Shown here: in pieces, positions 1 through 8,000 of the stretch
How positions within the stretch are numbered: the stretch's first letter is position 1
Layout of the letters: each line of letters starts with the position of its first letter
Origin: an uncultured Bacteroidales bacterium
GTDB taxonomy: Bacteria; Bacteroidota; Bacteroidia; Bacteroidales; Paludibacteraceae
Direction of reading: 5' to 3'
NCBI GenBank assembly: GCA_937901025.1
Contig: CALCGR010000114.1
Location: 1 to 11,126 of the forward strand
Length of the DNA stretch: 11,126 nucleotides
Notes under the pieces: model-generated
The model's input: the letters and a program-made list of their open reading frames with translations, nothing else
What the model was told of the DNA's origin: nothing
Databases searched by the model: none
Translations under genes and position numbers: made by a program

Positions 1-106
1 TCTTGACTAAGATCGCACCCACTTGTCGGCGTTCGCAGTAACTGTTTTCCGACCAAGTCTTGGCCATCCTCATGTAGAGGTAATCGCGTTTTTGCTGTTT
101 ATCCAT
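1..106 (-). CDS. dCMP deaminase (ComEB-like), N-terminal fragment, cut by window edge
   Basis: The reverse strand from the ATG at 106-104 encodes 35 codons, beginning MDKQQKRDYLYMRMAKTWS and containing ENSYCERRQVGAILVK before the window ends. This is the opening of the zinc-dependent cytidine/deoxycytidylate deaminase family, in which a 'M..A..WAENSYC.RR.VGA.IVK' block precedes the His/Cys zinc site. In Bacteroidota these are annotated as dCMP deaminase or ComEB. They convert dCMP to dUMP for thymidylate synthesis in the cytoplasm. The zinc-binding HAE and PCxxC motifs would lie outside the window, so catalysis cannot be confirmed. The start overlaps the stop of the trigger factor gene by one base (TAATG), which suggests translational coupling in the gpmI-tig operon. 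The family call is fairly secure. Exact substrate (dCMP rather than another nucleotide) is inference. Confidence 0.8.
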   Translation of the reverse strand, partial: MDKQQKRDYLYMRMAKTWSENSYCERRQVGAILVK

Positions 107-1440
107 TATTGGAAGAGTTTGCCGAAGTCCTCGTGCGAGATGGGTTTCTCCTCGATCTTTACGACGTTCTTGAGGGCCTCGTAGATTTTGTTCTCGGCTA
201 CGCGCTCAACGATGCCGCGCAGTTGGTCATCTTTCTTGAGCATCTCTTGTGCAAAGTTATTGAGGTATTGCTCGTCCACGTGCATCAGGCCGTATTGCAT
301 AAATTGCATCTTAGCCACCTCTTTCGCGTAGGCTTCCACATCCTCTTTCTCGACTTTGACTTCGTATTGTTTCATGAGTTGGTCCTTAGCCAGGTGCCAC
401 TTGAGTTCCTCAATCATCTTCGGGAAGTCGCGATTGAGATCCTCTTCTTTCATCTCTTTGTTCGTAGCCATTACCCAGCGACGCAGGAAGTCCTCTGGGA
501 AAGCGACGTTACCCACTTTCTTGAGGATAGCCTCTTTCGCGTCCAGACCGAACTTATACTTACTGTCTTCGGCCATGTTCTCCTCGATCTCGGCACGCAC
601 CTTAGCGCGGAAGTCGGCTTCGTCCTTAACGTTGTTTTCACCATAGACTTTAGCAAACAGTTCCCCGTTGATTTGGGCAGCTTGGTGACGGGTGATGCCT
701 TGGATCTCGAACGTGAAATCGGATGTCAGTTCTTTGGCTTCCTCTTTCTTGATGTTCAGCATAGAGGATACCTCCACTTCGCTCTTGAAAGCTTTCATCG
801 GGTTAAAGGTGATGATGTCGCCTTTCTTAGCGTCTTTGAACTTAGCGGCTTCCTTCTTGTCTTGCATATATTGCGGATTGAGGATAGCGTTTTCCTTGAC
901 GATACCGTTCTCTTTTTGTTCGGTCATGAGGCCCTTGATCACGTCCCCTTCTTGTACGGCGTCCGCGTCCACATACTCACCGAAACGCTCCGCGTAACTC
1001 TTGACTTGGTTGTCAACCATCTCGTCGGTTACGGTGATGGTGTAATGCGTGAGTTTATTCTTTCCGTCGAGGGCGGCATTGAACTCCGGTGCTACGGCGA
1101 AGTCAAAGGCGAAGACGAAAGTGGTTTGGTTGTCGAGGTCCATCTCGGGCGTCAGTTCCTCATTGGGCAGCGGATCGCCTAAGATATTGAGTTTTTTCTC
1201 CTCCATATACTTGCCTAAGCTCTCGCCTACGGTGTTATTGAGCACTTCGGCTAAGACGGCTTTGCCGTACATTTTCTTTACGAGGCCAAGGGGCACCATA
1301 CCCGGACGGAAACCCGGTACATTGGCTTTTTGGCGATACTGACGTAACTCTTTGTCTACTTTCTCCTGATAATCGGCGGGTTCAATGGTTAATGTGATAA
1401 CCCCCTTCAGGTCTTTCAATTCTGTTTGTTCGATTTTCAT
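106..1440 (-). CDS. tig: Trigger factor, ribosome-associated chaperone
   Basis: This 444-residue protein is close to the usual trigger factor length. It binds the large ribosomal subunit near the exit tunnel and shields nascent chains. The ribosome-docking signature reads GFRPGMVP at residues 43-50, the same position as GFRKGKVP in E. coli, with its N-terminal beta domain at about 1-120. The middle segment (about 150-255) sits where the FKBP-type prolyl isomerase domain belongs, but I cannot see the usual active-site signature there. It is probably degenerate and non-catalytic. The remainder (about 260-435) is helix-rich and charged, matching the SurA-like chaperone arms. The ATG lies 7 bases after the gpmI stop and the TAA overlaps the next ATG, so it is the middle gene of the gpmI operon. 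No promoter of its own is visible. Confidence 0.96.
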   Translation of the reverse strand: MKIEQTELKDLKGVITLTIEPADYQEKVDKELRQYRQKANVPGFRPGMVPLGLVKKMYGKAVLAEVLNNTVGESLGKYMEEKKLNILGDPLPNEELTPEMDLDNQTTFVFAFDFAVAPEFNAALDGKNKLTHYTITVTDEMVDNQVKSYAERFGEYVDADAVQEGDVIKGLMTEQKENGIVKENAILNPQYMQDKKEAAKFKDAKKGDIITFNPMKAFKSEVEVSSMLNIKKEEAKELTSDFTFEIQGITRHQAAQINGELFAKVYGENNVKDEADFRAKVRAEIEENMAEDSKYKFGLDAKEAILKKVGNVAFPEDFLRRWVMATNKEMKEEDLNRDFPKMIEELKWHLAKDQLMKQYEVKVEKEDVEAYAKEVAKMQFMQYGLMHVDEQYLNNFAQEMLKKDDQLRGIVERVAENKIYEALKNVVKIEEKPISHEDFGKLFQ

Positions 1441-1447
1441 ATCTGTA

Positions 1448-2971
1448 CTATTTTATCAAATTATGTCCTGTCATTTCTGCCGGTTGCTCGATGCCTAAGA
1501 TATGGCACAAGCTCGGTGCCACGTCGGCAAGGATACCGTCCTCCAGTTTAGCGTTGAGGTTGTCGCTGATATATACGAAGGGTACCGGGTTGAGCGAATG
1601 GGCGGTGTTAGGTGTGCCATCCCCATTCTTCGCATGATCGGCATTGCCGTGGTCGGCGATGATGATAATCTCGTACCCGTTCTTGCGAGCGCAAGTAACC
1701 ACTTTATCTACGCACTCGTCGATGGTGACGACGGCTTTTTGGATAGCTTCATAAACACCGGTATGACCCACCATATCGCCGTTGGCGAAGTTCAGGGTGA
1801 TATAGTCATATTTCTGCGTATCCAAGGCTTTGCATAAAGCTTCGGTTACCTCGGGGGCAGACATCTGAGGTTGCAAGTCGTAGGTCGGGACCTTCGGGCT
1901 CGGAATCAGGATGCGGTCCTCGCCTTCGAACTCGGCTTCGCGGCCACCGCTGAAGAAGAACGTGACGTGAGCAAACTTCTCTGTCTCGGCGATACGCAGT
2001 TGTTTAAGTCCGGCTTTGGAGACGATTTCGCCCATGGTGTTTTGTACATTCTCTTTGGGGAAGAGGATATGCAGTCCCGTGAACGAACTGTCGTAGGGGG
2101 TCATGCAGAAATAATTGAGACCCGGAATCGTATGCATCCCTTGCTCGGGCATATCCTGTTGGGTGAGCACGATGGTGATCTCTTTGGCGCGGTCGTTACG
2201 GTAGTTAAAGAAGATTACCGTATCGCCCTCCTCGATGGTCGCCAGCGGTTTGCCGTTCACTGTATGTACAATCGGTTTGATGAACTCGTCGGTCACGCCG
2301 TCCTCATAACTCTTGGCCACCGCGTGGTGCATCGATTCAAAGGCAGCACCTTTCCCGAGGACAAGGCAGTCGTAAGCCTCTTTGATACGCTCCCAACGTT
2401 TGTCGCGGTCCATAGCGTAGAACCTACCCTGGATGGTAGCAATCTCGCCGCAGGTATCGTGGAGGTGTTGCTCCAGCTGGTCGATAAACCCGAGACCCGA
2501 CTTAGGGTCGGTATCGCGACCATCCATGAAGCAGTGGATGAACGTACGTCCTTCCAGGCCATACTCTTTGGCAATCTCCGTGAGATAGAACAGGTGATCT
2601 AAGCTGGAGTGTACACCGCCGTTGGAAGTCAGACCCATGATGTGCAGTTTCTTGCCGTTGTTCTTAACGGTCTCAAAGGCGTTCACAATCTCGGGATTGC
2701 GGTAGATACTACCGTCGCGGCAGGAGCGGTTAATCTTCACTAAGTCTTGGTAGACTACGCGGCCGGCACCGATATTGAGGTGACCTACCTCGGAATTACC
2801 CATCTGTCCGTCGGGCAGACCTACGTTTTCACCACTGGCTTGCAGTTGGCTATGAGGATAGGTAGCCAGCAACTTGTCCCAATGCGGAGTGGGCGTGGAA
2901 TAGATGGCATTGGCGGCCTCTTGTTTGCCGATTCCCCAACCATCCAGAATCATCAATAATGCTTTTTTCAT
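1448..2971 (-). CDS. gpmI: 2,3-bisphosphoglycerate-independent phosphoglycerate mutase
   Basis: This 507-residue protein is full length for the iPGM family, which interconverts 3- and 2-phosphoglycerate in glycolysis using two Mn ions and a phosphoserine. The alkaline-phosphatase-type metal core is intact: D10 in LMILDGWG, catalytic S60 in MGNSEVGHLN, K332 in EKFAHVT, D399 and H403 in NGDMVGHTG, D440 and H441 in ADHGN, and H458 in NTAHSLNPVP. Substrate-binding residues are also present: H121 (GVHSS), R152 and D153 (GRDTDP), R183 and R189 (QGRFYAMDRD), and R258 and R261 (NYRNDR). It is the first gene of the operon with tig and the deaminase. A clear Bacteroidota promoter stands upstream at 3007-3038, with a short A-rich leader before the ATG. 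All key residues are present and nothing looks broken. Confidence 0.97.
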   Translation of the reverse strand: MKKALLMILDGWGIGKQEAANAIYSTPTPHWDKLLATYPHSQLQASGENVGLPDGQMGNSEVGHLNIGAGRVVYQDLVKINRSCRDGSIYRNPEIVNAFETVKNNGKKLHIMGLTSNGGVHSSLDHLFYLTEIAKEYGLEGRTFIHCFMDGRDTDPKSGLGFIDQLEQHLHDTCGEIATIQGRFYAMDRDKRWERIKEAYDCLVLGKGAAFESMHHAVAKSYEDGVTDEFIKPIVHTVNGKPLATIEEGDTVIFFNYRNDRAKEITIVLTQQDMPEQGMHTIPGLNYFCMTPYDSSFTGLHILFPKENVQNTMGEIVSKAGLKQLRIAETEKFAHVTFFFSGGREAEFEGEDRILIPSPKVPTYDLQPQMSAPEVTEALCKALDTQKYDYITLNFANGDMVGHTGVYEAIQKAVVTIDECVDKVVTCARKNGYEIIIIADHGNADHAKNGDGTPNTAHSLNPVPFVYISDNLNAKLEDGILADVAPSLCHILGIEQPAEMTGHNLIK

Positions 2972-3006
2972 ATCTTAATTTTTAGTCTATTGCGCAAATG
3001 AGCCTA

Positions 3007-3038
3007 CAAAGGTACGGCTTTTTTTGCAAATATCCAAA
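3007..3038 (-). promoter_or_regulatory. Promoter of the gpmI-tig operon (Bacteroidota -33/-7)
   Basis: Reading the minus strand, a -33 TTTG lies at 3038-3035, then a 20-base spacer, then a -7 box TACCTTTG at 3014-3007. This is the standard Bacteroidota housekeeping sigma pattern. The start point is expected near 3000, giving a leader of about 30 bases to the gpmI ATG at 2971. The spacer holds an A-tract directly upstream of the -7 box, which is shared with the other promoters here. An inverted repeat (CAAATAT, 4-base gap, ATATTTG) covers the -33 region. Confidence 0.8.
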
Positions 3039-3050
3039 TATTTGATATGA

Positions 3051-3068
3051 AAAAAAGTAAACTTTTTT
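3051..3068 (-). terminator. Weak AT-only hairpin, possible terminator of the 129-residue gene
   Basis: The plus strand reads AAAAAAGT, AA, ACTTTTTT, a perfect 8-bp inverted repeat with a 2-base gap. It lies between the stop of the small unknown gene (3103) and the gpmI promoter. On the minus strand it ends in a run of T, as a terminator would. The stem is almost all A:T and the loop very tight, so it is a poor intrinsic terminator and could be chance in an AT-rich gap. Confidence 0.3.
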
Positions 3069-3102
3069 ATTTTGCCTTAAATACTTATCAATTTTGCCCC
3101 GT

Positions 3103-3492
3103 TTATTTCTTGCAAGGGGACTCTTTGACGAGCAGTTTTGCTCCGGATTTGAGGACGATATATTTCCCCGTCTCGCGGAAAGCGTCTTCGAGCACACGCA
3201 GGTTCGCCGAACCTTTCTGAATCAGTGGGAACTGCTTGGCATACGGGTTTTGTGCCAATCGACCCATAATCTTCTTGATGGTCACCTCATCGGCCGTGAT
3301 GAAGGGGTCTTCTTGTCCTTTCACGAACACCAATGCACCGCCTTTGGAATGATTGATAAACGGCTCATAGTAAGCCTTCGTGCAAACGGCTAAGAGTTCG
3401 TCTAAACGGAAGTCTTTTTCTACGATTTCATCGTTGTTGTACACTTGGAGGGTCAGTTTGCTGAACTCCTCGGGAATTTCAACCTGTGCCAT
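3103..3492 (-). CDS. Small cytosolic protein of unknown function
   Basis: This 129-residue protein is not one I recognise. It has no signal peptide, no membrane segment, no lipobox and no obvious catalytic or DNA-binding motif. It starts MAQVEIPEEFSKLTLQVYNN and ends in a basic tail (KESPCKK). The composition is mixed and charged, suggesting a soluble alpha/beta domain. Its two cysteines (one near residue 37, one in the tail) form no CxxC motif. It is a single-gene unit with a strong promoter at 3533-3564, and a separate promoter follows for gpmI. The ATG at 3492 is supported by the promoter about 40 bases upstream. Codon use looks like its neighbours. The isolated promoter and clean reading frame argue that it is a real gene; its function is open. 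Confidence 0.8.
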   Translation of the reverse strand: MAQVEIPEEFSKLTLQVYNNDEIVEKDFRLDELLAVCTKAYYEPFINHSKGGALVFVKGQEDPFITADEVTIKKIMGRLAQNPYAKQFPLIQKGSANLRVLEDAFRETGKYIVLKSGAKLLVKESPCKK

Positions 3493-3532
3493 AGTAGTAT
3501 TAATTTAGGGGTTAATAATTTAATTTCGAATG

Positions 3533-3564
3533 CAAAGGTAATACTTTTTTCCCATATATGCAAA
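3533..3564 (-). promoter_or_regulatory. Promoter of the small unknown gene (Bacteroidota -33/-7)
   Basis: On the minus strand, TTTG at 3564-3561 is followed by a 20-base spacer and TACCTTTG at 3540-3533, an ideal Bacteroidota match. The predicted start is near 3526, about 35 bases before the ATG at 3492. A perfect palindrome, TGCAAAT-CT-ATTTGCA (3559-3574), includes the -33 element. The sequence around the start point (3519-3533) nearly matches that of the efflux operon promoter. Confidence 0.8.
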
Positions 3565-3574
3565 TCTATTTGCA
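3559..3574. repeat. Palindrome TGCAAAT-N2-ATTTGCA at a -33 box
   Basis: This is a perfect inverted repeat with 7-bp arms and a 2-base centre (CT). It contains the -33 TTTG of the promoter for the 129-residue gene. The same palindrome with centre TT occurs at 10680-10695, also at a -33 box. It could be a regulator site or simply a favoured -33 context in this genome. Confidence 0.6.
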
Positions 3575-3608
3575 GTTTTTTTTGCAAAAGTAAAGAAAAG
3601 TATTAAAC

Positions 3609-3671
3609 CTAATTCGCTAAGAGAGTGTAGTGACGACCGGCGAGGCGGTAGGAGATTTGAGCATCAAAAAG
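3609..3671 (-). pseudogene. Relic resembling a TolC-family C-terminus
   Basis: Just downstream of the tolC stop, the minus strand from 3665 to 3609 reads DAQISYRLAGRHYTLLAN and then TAG. This closely parallels the real TolC ending DAQIQYRIALHRLQVL. At DNA level TGATGCTCA, TACCGC and TCGCC are shared in register. The relic is in a different frame from tolC, and an in-frame TGA at 3675-3677 lies just upstream, so it cannot be translated as part of TolC. I infer the leftover tail of a duplicated or recombined tolC-like gene. It is short, so chance resemblance strengthened by codon bias cannot be excluded. Confidence 0.5.
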
Positions 3672-3679
3672 AAATCATA

Positions 3680-5023
3680 CTACAAAACTTGGAGGCGGTG
3701 GAGGGCGATGCGGTATTGAATCTGAGCATCAATAAGGTCGGTTTGAGCTTTTTGATAAAGCGTTTGCGCTTCCATCAGTTCGGTAATCGAACATAGTCCT
3801 GCGGAATAGTTCTCTTGCGCCAAGTCATAGTTACGCTGCGCCAATTCGGCTGACGAACACATTTGAATCAACAGAGAACTCAATTTATGTACTTCGTTCG
3901 CAGCCTGTTGATGACGCAAGACGAGTTTCTCGTTCAGGTCTTTCTGTTGCAACTGCGCTTGTTCAATAGCGTAACGCCCTTCTTTGAGTTTATGGGAGGT
4001 CTCCCACCAACCGGTCAAAGGCACTTGGAGAGAAGCGAACAATAAGCCGTTTTGCTGCCATCCGTTGCCTCGCAAGTCAATGCCCTCAACCCGCATAACA
4101 TTGCCATAGTTATATGAACCTCCTAAGATAACATGCGGTAGCCCGTCCGCCAGATCCATGCGTCGTTTGAGTTGGGCTGCCCGTACCGCATCTTGCAGCA
4201 GGTCGGTCTCCGGGAGGTGTAGGGGTGTAGAGGAGTAGAGGGGTAGAGGAGTAGGGTGTATAGTGTCTAAATCGAACAAGATAGAGATACTATCCAGTCC
4301 TATACTTTGCGCCAACGCTCGCGTAGCGAGGTCGATACCATCGGTCAATTGCACTTGCAGGGCATCAAGTTCGTTCTTTTTGAGTTGGACGCGGAGCAGG
4401 TCATTGCTAATGGCTAATCCCGCAAAGACCGCCTCTTTTACATTGATCTCAATCGTATCCAATAAAGCTTGCGTTGAGAGGATGAGTTGTTGTTTAGATT
4501 GCAGGTTGACCACCAACCAATAACTCTCCTCAACCTGTAGCAAAATATCACGTTCTTTGATTTGTGCTTGCAGTCTCGCTGCGTCCACACCCACTTGGGC
4601 GAGTTTGTTTCCGGTTACAATCTTACCGCCCATATACACCGGTTGAACAGCCATCACACCTGCCACGGCTCCGTAATGGAACATAGCAAACGTGTTATTC
4701 AGTCCTAACACCTCACCGTAAGCGGTATAGAGGCTATTGAGAAAATCGCGTGCCTGGGTGTTAGCCAAGTTGTCGGGACTGATGTCCAATAGAGGTTGTA
4801 AGGCGTGATAACCTCCGGCTATGCCGCTGACTTGAGGGAAATATTTGGTTCGCGCCTGATTGCGCACTTCTTGTGCCTTTTTCACATCTAGTTGAGCAGA
4901 ACGAAGTTCGGCATTGTTTTGTCGCGCCAGTTGAAGACACGAGTCGAGGCTCAGACTTTGCCCCATCAAAAGAAGGGGGCAGACAGATAAAAGTAAGCAA
5001 ATATGTTTTTTAATCTCTTGCAT
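3680..5023 (-). CDS. TolC-family outer-membrane efflux channel
   Basis: This is the outer-membrane exit duct of the tripartite pump encoded just upstream. From the ATG at 5023 it has 447 residues. That start is preferred because it opens directly on a signal peptide (MQEIKKHICLLLSVCPLLLMGQ), has GGAAG a few bases before it and overlaps the pump gene by only 14 bases. The longer frame to 5041 would begin with TTG. The mature protein starts SLSLDSCLQLARQNN, the typical first helix of OEP-family proteins, and contains two related helical halves with long amphipathic helices. The first half is rich in Q, A and L around 40-70 and 150-240; the second ends AQTDLIDAQIQYRIALHRL. Residues 255-271 (IHPTPLPLYSSTPLHLP), in the linker between halves, are encoded by an 8-bp tandem repeat. 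It is the last gene of the operon. Confidence 0.92.
   Translation of the reverse strand: MQEIKKHICLLLSVCPLLLMGQSLSLDSCLQLARQNNAELRSAQLDVKKAQEVRNQARTKYFPQVSGIAGGYHALQPLLDISPDNLANTQARDFLNSLYTAYGEVLGLNNTFAMFHYGAVAGVMAVQPVYMGGKIVTGNKLAQVGVDAARLQAQIKERDILLQVEESYWLVVNLQSKQQLILSTQALLDTIEINVKEAVFAGLAISNDLLRVQLKKNELDALQVQLTDGIDLATRALAQSIGLDSISILFDLDTIHPTPLPLYSSTPLHLPETDLLQDAVRAAQLKRRMDLADGLPHVILGGSYNYGNVMRVEGIDLRGNGWQQNGLLFASLQVPLTGWWETSHKLKEGRYAIEQAQLQQKDLNEKLVLRHQQAANEVHKLSSLLIQMCSSAELAQRNYDLAQENYSAGLCSITELMEAQTLYQKAQTDLIDAQIQYRIALHRLQVL
4215..4260. repeat. 8-bp tandem repeat (GTAG-ending units) inside tolC
   Basis: The plus strand can be read as consecutive 8-mers: AGGTGTAG, GGGTGTAG, AGGAGTAG, AGGGGTAG, AGGAGTAG, then a decaying GGTGTATA. 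On the coding strand it gives the proline/leucine-rich linker of TolC (about residues 255-271). The unit is not a multiple of three, yet the frame stays open over the tract. A shorter copy in the opposite orientation lies at 10619-10643. Confidence 0.85.
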
Positions 5024-8000
5024 AGAACTTCCAATAAGCAATGGGTAAAATAGTAACCACTAAGGGTAATGTAAAGATGGTTCCAAAACAGATGACGACA
5101 CCGAGAGGCATCCATAAACTAGTACCCGCAATAATCATAGGGATGACACCCAAGGCGGTAGTGGCAGAGGTGAGGAAGATTGGGCGCATTCGTCTGATAC
5201 CGGCTTGGAAAGCGGCATCGCGACCGCTCATGTGCTCTTTGAGCCGCAGTTCTTCGGCATATTCGTACATAATAATGGCATTACGGACGATAATACCAAT
5301 CAACGAGACTATTCCTAAGATTGCCGTAATAGAGAAATCTTCCATGCGGAAGATACGCATTCCTAAGAAAGCGCCAAAGAGCGTAAGCAGACACGAAGAA
5401 AGCGTCAAGATGGATATCGACAGTTTGCCAAAATGGTAAAGAAGGACAAAAAACATCACCAGCAAGGCACCGATAATACTATAGATGGCTTGTGGAATAA
5501 TGATCTTATTCTTGCCGGTCAAACCGTCATTAAAGATAGTCACCTGTTGGTCAATACCACGACTCTCTATCCATTTTTGCACTTTCTTTTGTACTAATGG
5601 TTCGGACGCATTGCCTCTTAAGTCGCACCCGATGGTGATGGTAGGAACACCATTGATATGCCCTATCGAAGCGTGGTGCCATTCGGGTTCAATGGTCGCA
5701 ATCTGGCACAGAGGCACACTCACACCCGGGTAGATAGTAGGAATAAGCAAGTCTTCAAGTTGTTTATAATCCAGCGTGTCTATTCCCGACGCGCGCAGCA
5801 TCACCGGAACGGCGTTGTTCTGCTCATAGAAAGTGGTTATTGTCTGCCCATTGAAGACGTTACTCAGGTAGAGGGACATAAATGTCTGACTCACGCCTAA
5901 TCGCGAAGCCTCGTCGGCATTGAGTTGAATGCGAATGGCAGGACGTGCCTCATCATAGTTACTATGTACCCACATCAGTTCAGGACAAGACATCATAAAC
6001 TGTTTGATGGAATCGGCGTAAGGTTCCAAGTCCTCTATGTCCGGTCCTTGCACACACACTTCAAAGGGGTTGTTACAAATCTGATAGTCCATCTGTTTGA
6101 AGCGGACATAGGCATTCGGGAAGGCGTTTTCGTAACACTCGGTATAGTCGTTCAACACTTCTTCTGTTGCTGTGTTCGAAATGGTGTTAACGATGAGTTG
6201 GGCATAGTTGGAGGCGGGCATCTGAGGAGCATACGCAGCGTGGAAACGAGGAGAAGACATTCCTACAAACGAAGTTACATTCACCACCCTCGGATCGGCA
6301 TTAAGGATACGAGCCAGCGAGTCTGCCACCGCACCGGATTCCTGTATCGAGCGACCTTCCTGCAAGTGTATCTCCACCGCAAAACAACTGCGGTCGGCCT
6401 TGGGCAACATCTGCACATTCATCTGAAGGAAGAGGAATCCGCCTAACACAATCAAACCAAAAGCAACGATAAGGGTGGTAACAGGAATCTTAAAGACAAA
6501 GCGCAGCACTTTCTCATATGCGTGCTCTAACTTCTCAAAGAACCAGTTTTGAGCGCGTTCAAAGAAATTGATATCACCGGGTTGTTGCCTTTTGATAAAC
6601 CGGATACTAAGATAGGGCGTGACATAAAAAGCATAGAAGAAACTGGCCATCAAGGCGAACATCACCGCCCAAGGGAAGTCTTTGACGAACTCACCCATCA
6701 GACCATCTAAAATCAGTTTCATCGGGAAGAACATCCCAAAGATACTGATGGTCGCGATGAGCGTGGGGACATACAGATCTTTCGCTTCGGTGGCAGCGGC
6801 AAACCAACGCGAATGCCCTTTTTGAAGGGAGTTGCAATAACTATCCACCACAATAACCGAATTATCGACAATCATTCCCAGTACAACAATCAACGCAGCT
6901 AAGGTGACGGTATTGAGTTCCAAGCCAAAGAGATACATAATACCGATGGTAATGGCCGTACAGATAGGCACACCGGTGGAGGCTACAATAGCTGTCTTGA
7001 GTGGGAAAAGAACGAGCATCACTGCCACCACGACAAGAATACTGATAAGAATATCTTTGAGAAAAGATACTACCGAGTCATTCACCACTTTCGGTTGGTC
7101 GGTCACGCGATGCATCTTCACATCTGCCGGCAGTTCGGCTTTAGCAAGGGCTAATTTCTTATCTATCTCTTCTCCAAACCGGACGATATTATGCCCCGGT
7201 TGCATCTCAATCGAAAGCATGACCGCCGAGGCTTTCTTTTGTTCATAATAATCAATATAGCTCTCCGCTTTATACTCGCGATGGATAGAGGCTATATCCT
7301 TCAACCGGACCACACTTTGTGTTGCCGGATCGGTATAGACAATCTGTTCACCCACCTCATATTCCGAACCTAAAGGGATATCAATATGCAATTGGGCTTG
7401 TCCTGCTTGGCCACCGGTGGTGCCGCTAACCGTTCGGAGTCCTTGCGTGGCAAACATAGCAAAGAGCGACTTATGGTCGATGCCATAGCGAGCTAACTGT
7501 TTGATGTCAATATCGACCACAATCTGCTCCGTTTGTTCGCCCAAGACCTTAATCTTTCCCATTTCGGGAATGGTGCGCAGATAATTACTGATGGTTTTGG
7601 CATAATCATTCAACTCGCGCGGGTTATGGTCCTCGCTCTCAATGGCAAGGAGCATAGAAGAAGTGTTACCAAAGTCATCTATCACCAAGACAGTGAGAAC
7701 TCCTTTGGGCAGTTTGGTGAGTTTGACCAAGTCTAAACCGGAGCGAATCTTTGCCCAAACCTCATCCTTGCGCTTCACCGATTGGTTGAGTTCGGTGATG
7801 ATATACACGATACCGTCCTTGGTGGTGGAATAGGTGAACTTCTTATTCACCTCCTCATAGGAAAAGAGGCAATCCTCTAACGGTCCCGTCACTTGTTGCT
7901 CTATCTCTTGTGCTGTTGCTCCCGGGTAGATGGCTACCACAACGGCTTGACGAATCGTCACCTGCGGAAACTCGTCCTTATTCATTTTTATAAGGGCGTA

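Noticed and set aside
109..1182. A 357-codon open frame on the plus strand opposite the trigger factor gene
   Set aside because: It is the mirror frame of tig, with leucine/valine/phenylalanine-rich, unfamily-like sequence and no promoter; tig is certain.
1871..2602. A 243-codon plus-strand frame opposite gpmI
   Set aside because: It lies wholly inside a gpmI with all catalytic residues intact, so it is an antisense shadow.
2982..3197. A 71-codon minus-strand frame between gpmI and the small unknown gene
   Set aside because: It overlaps the end of the small gene and includes the gpmI promoter, so it is not a plausible gene.
5925..6446. A 173-codon plus-strand frame opposite the RND pump
   Set aside because: It is antisense to a full-length pump gene, with no promoter or recognisable domain.
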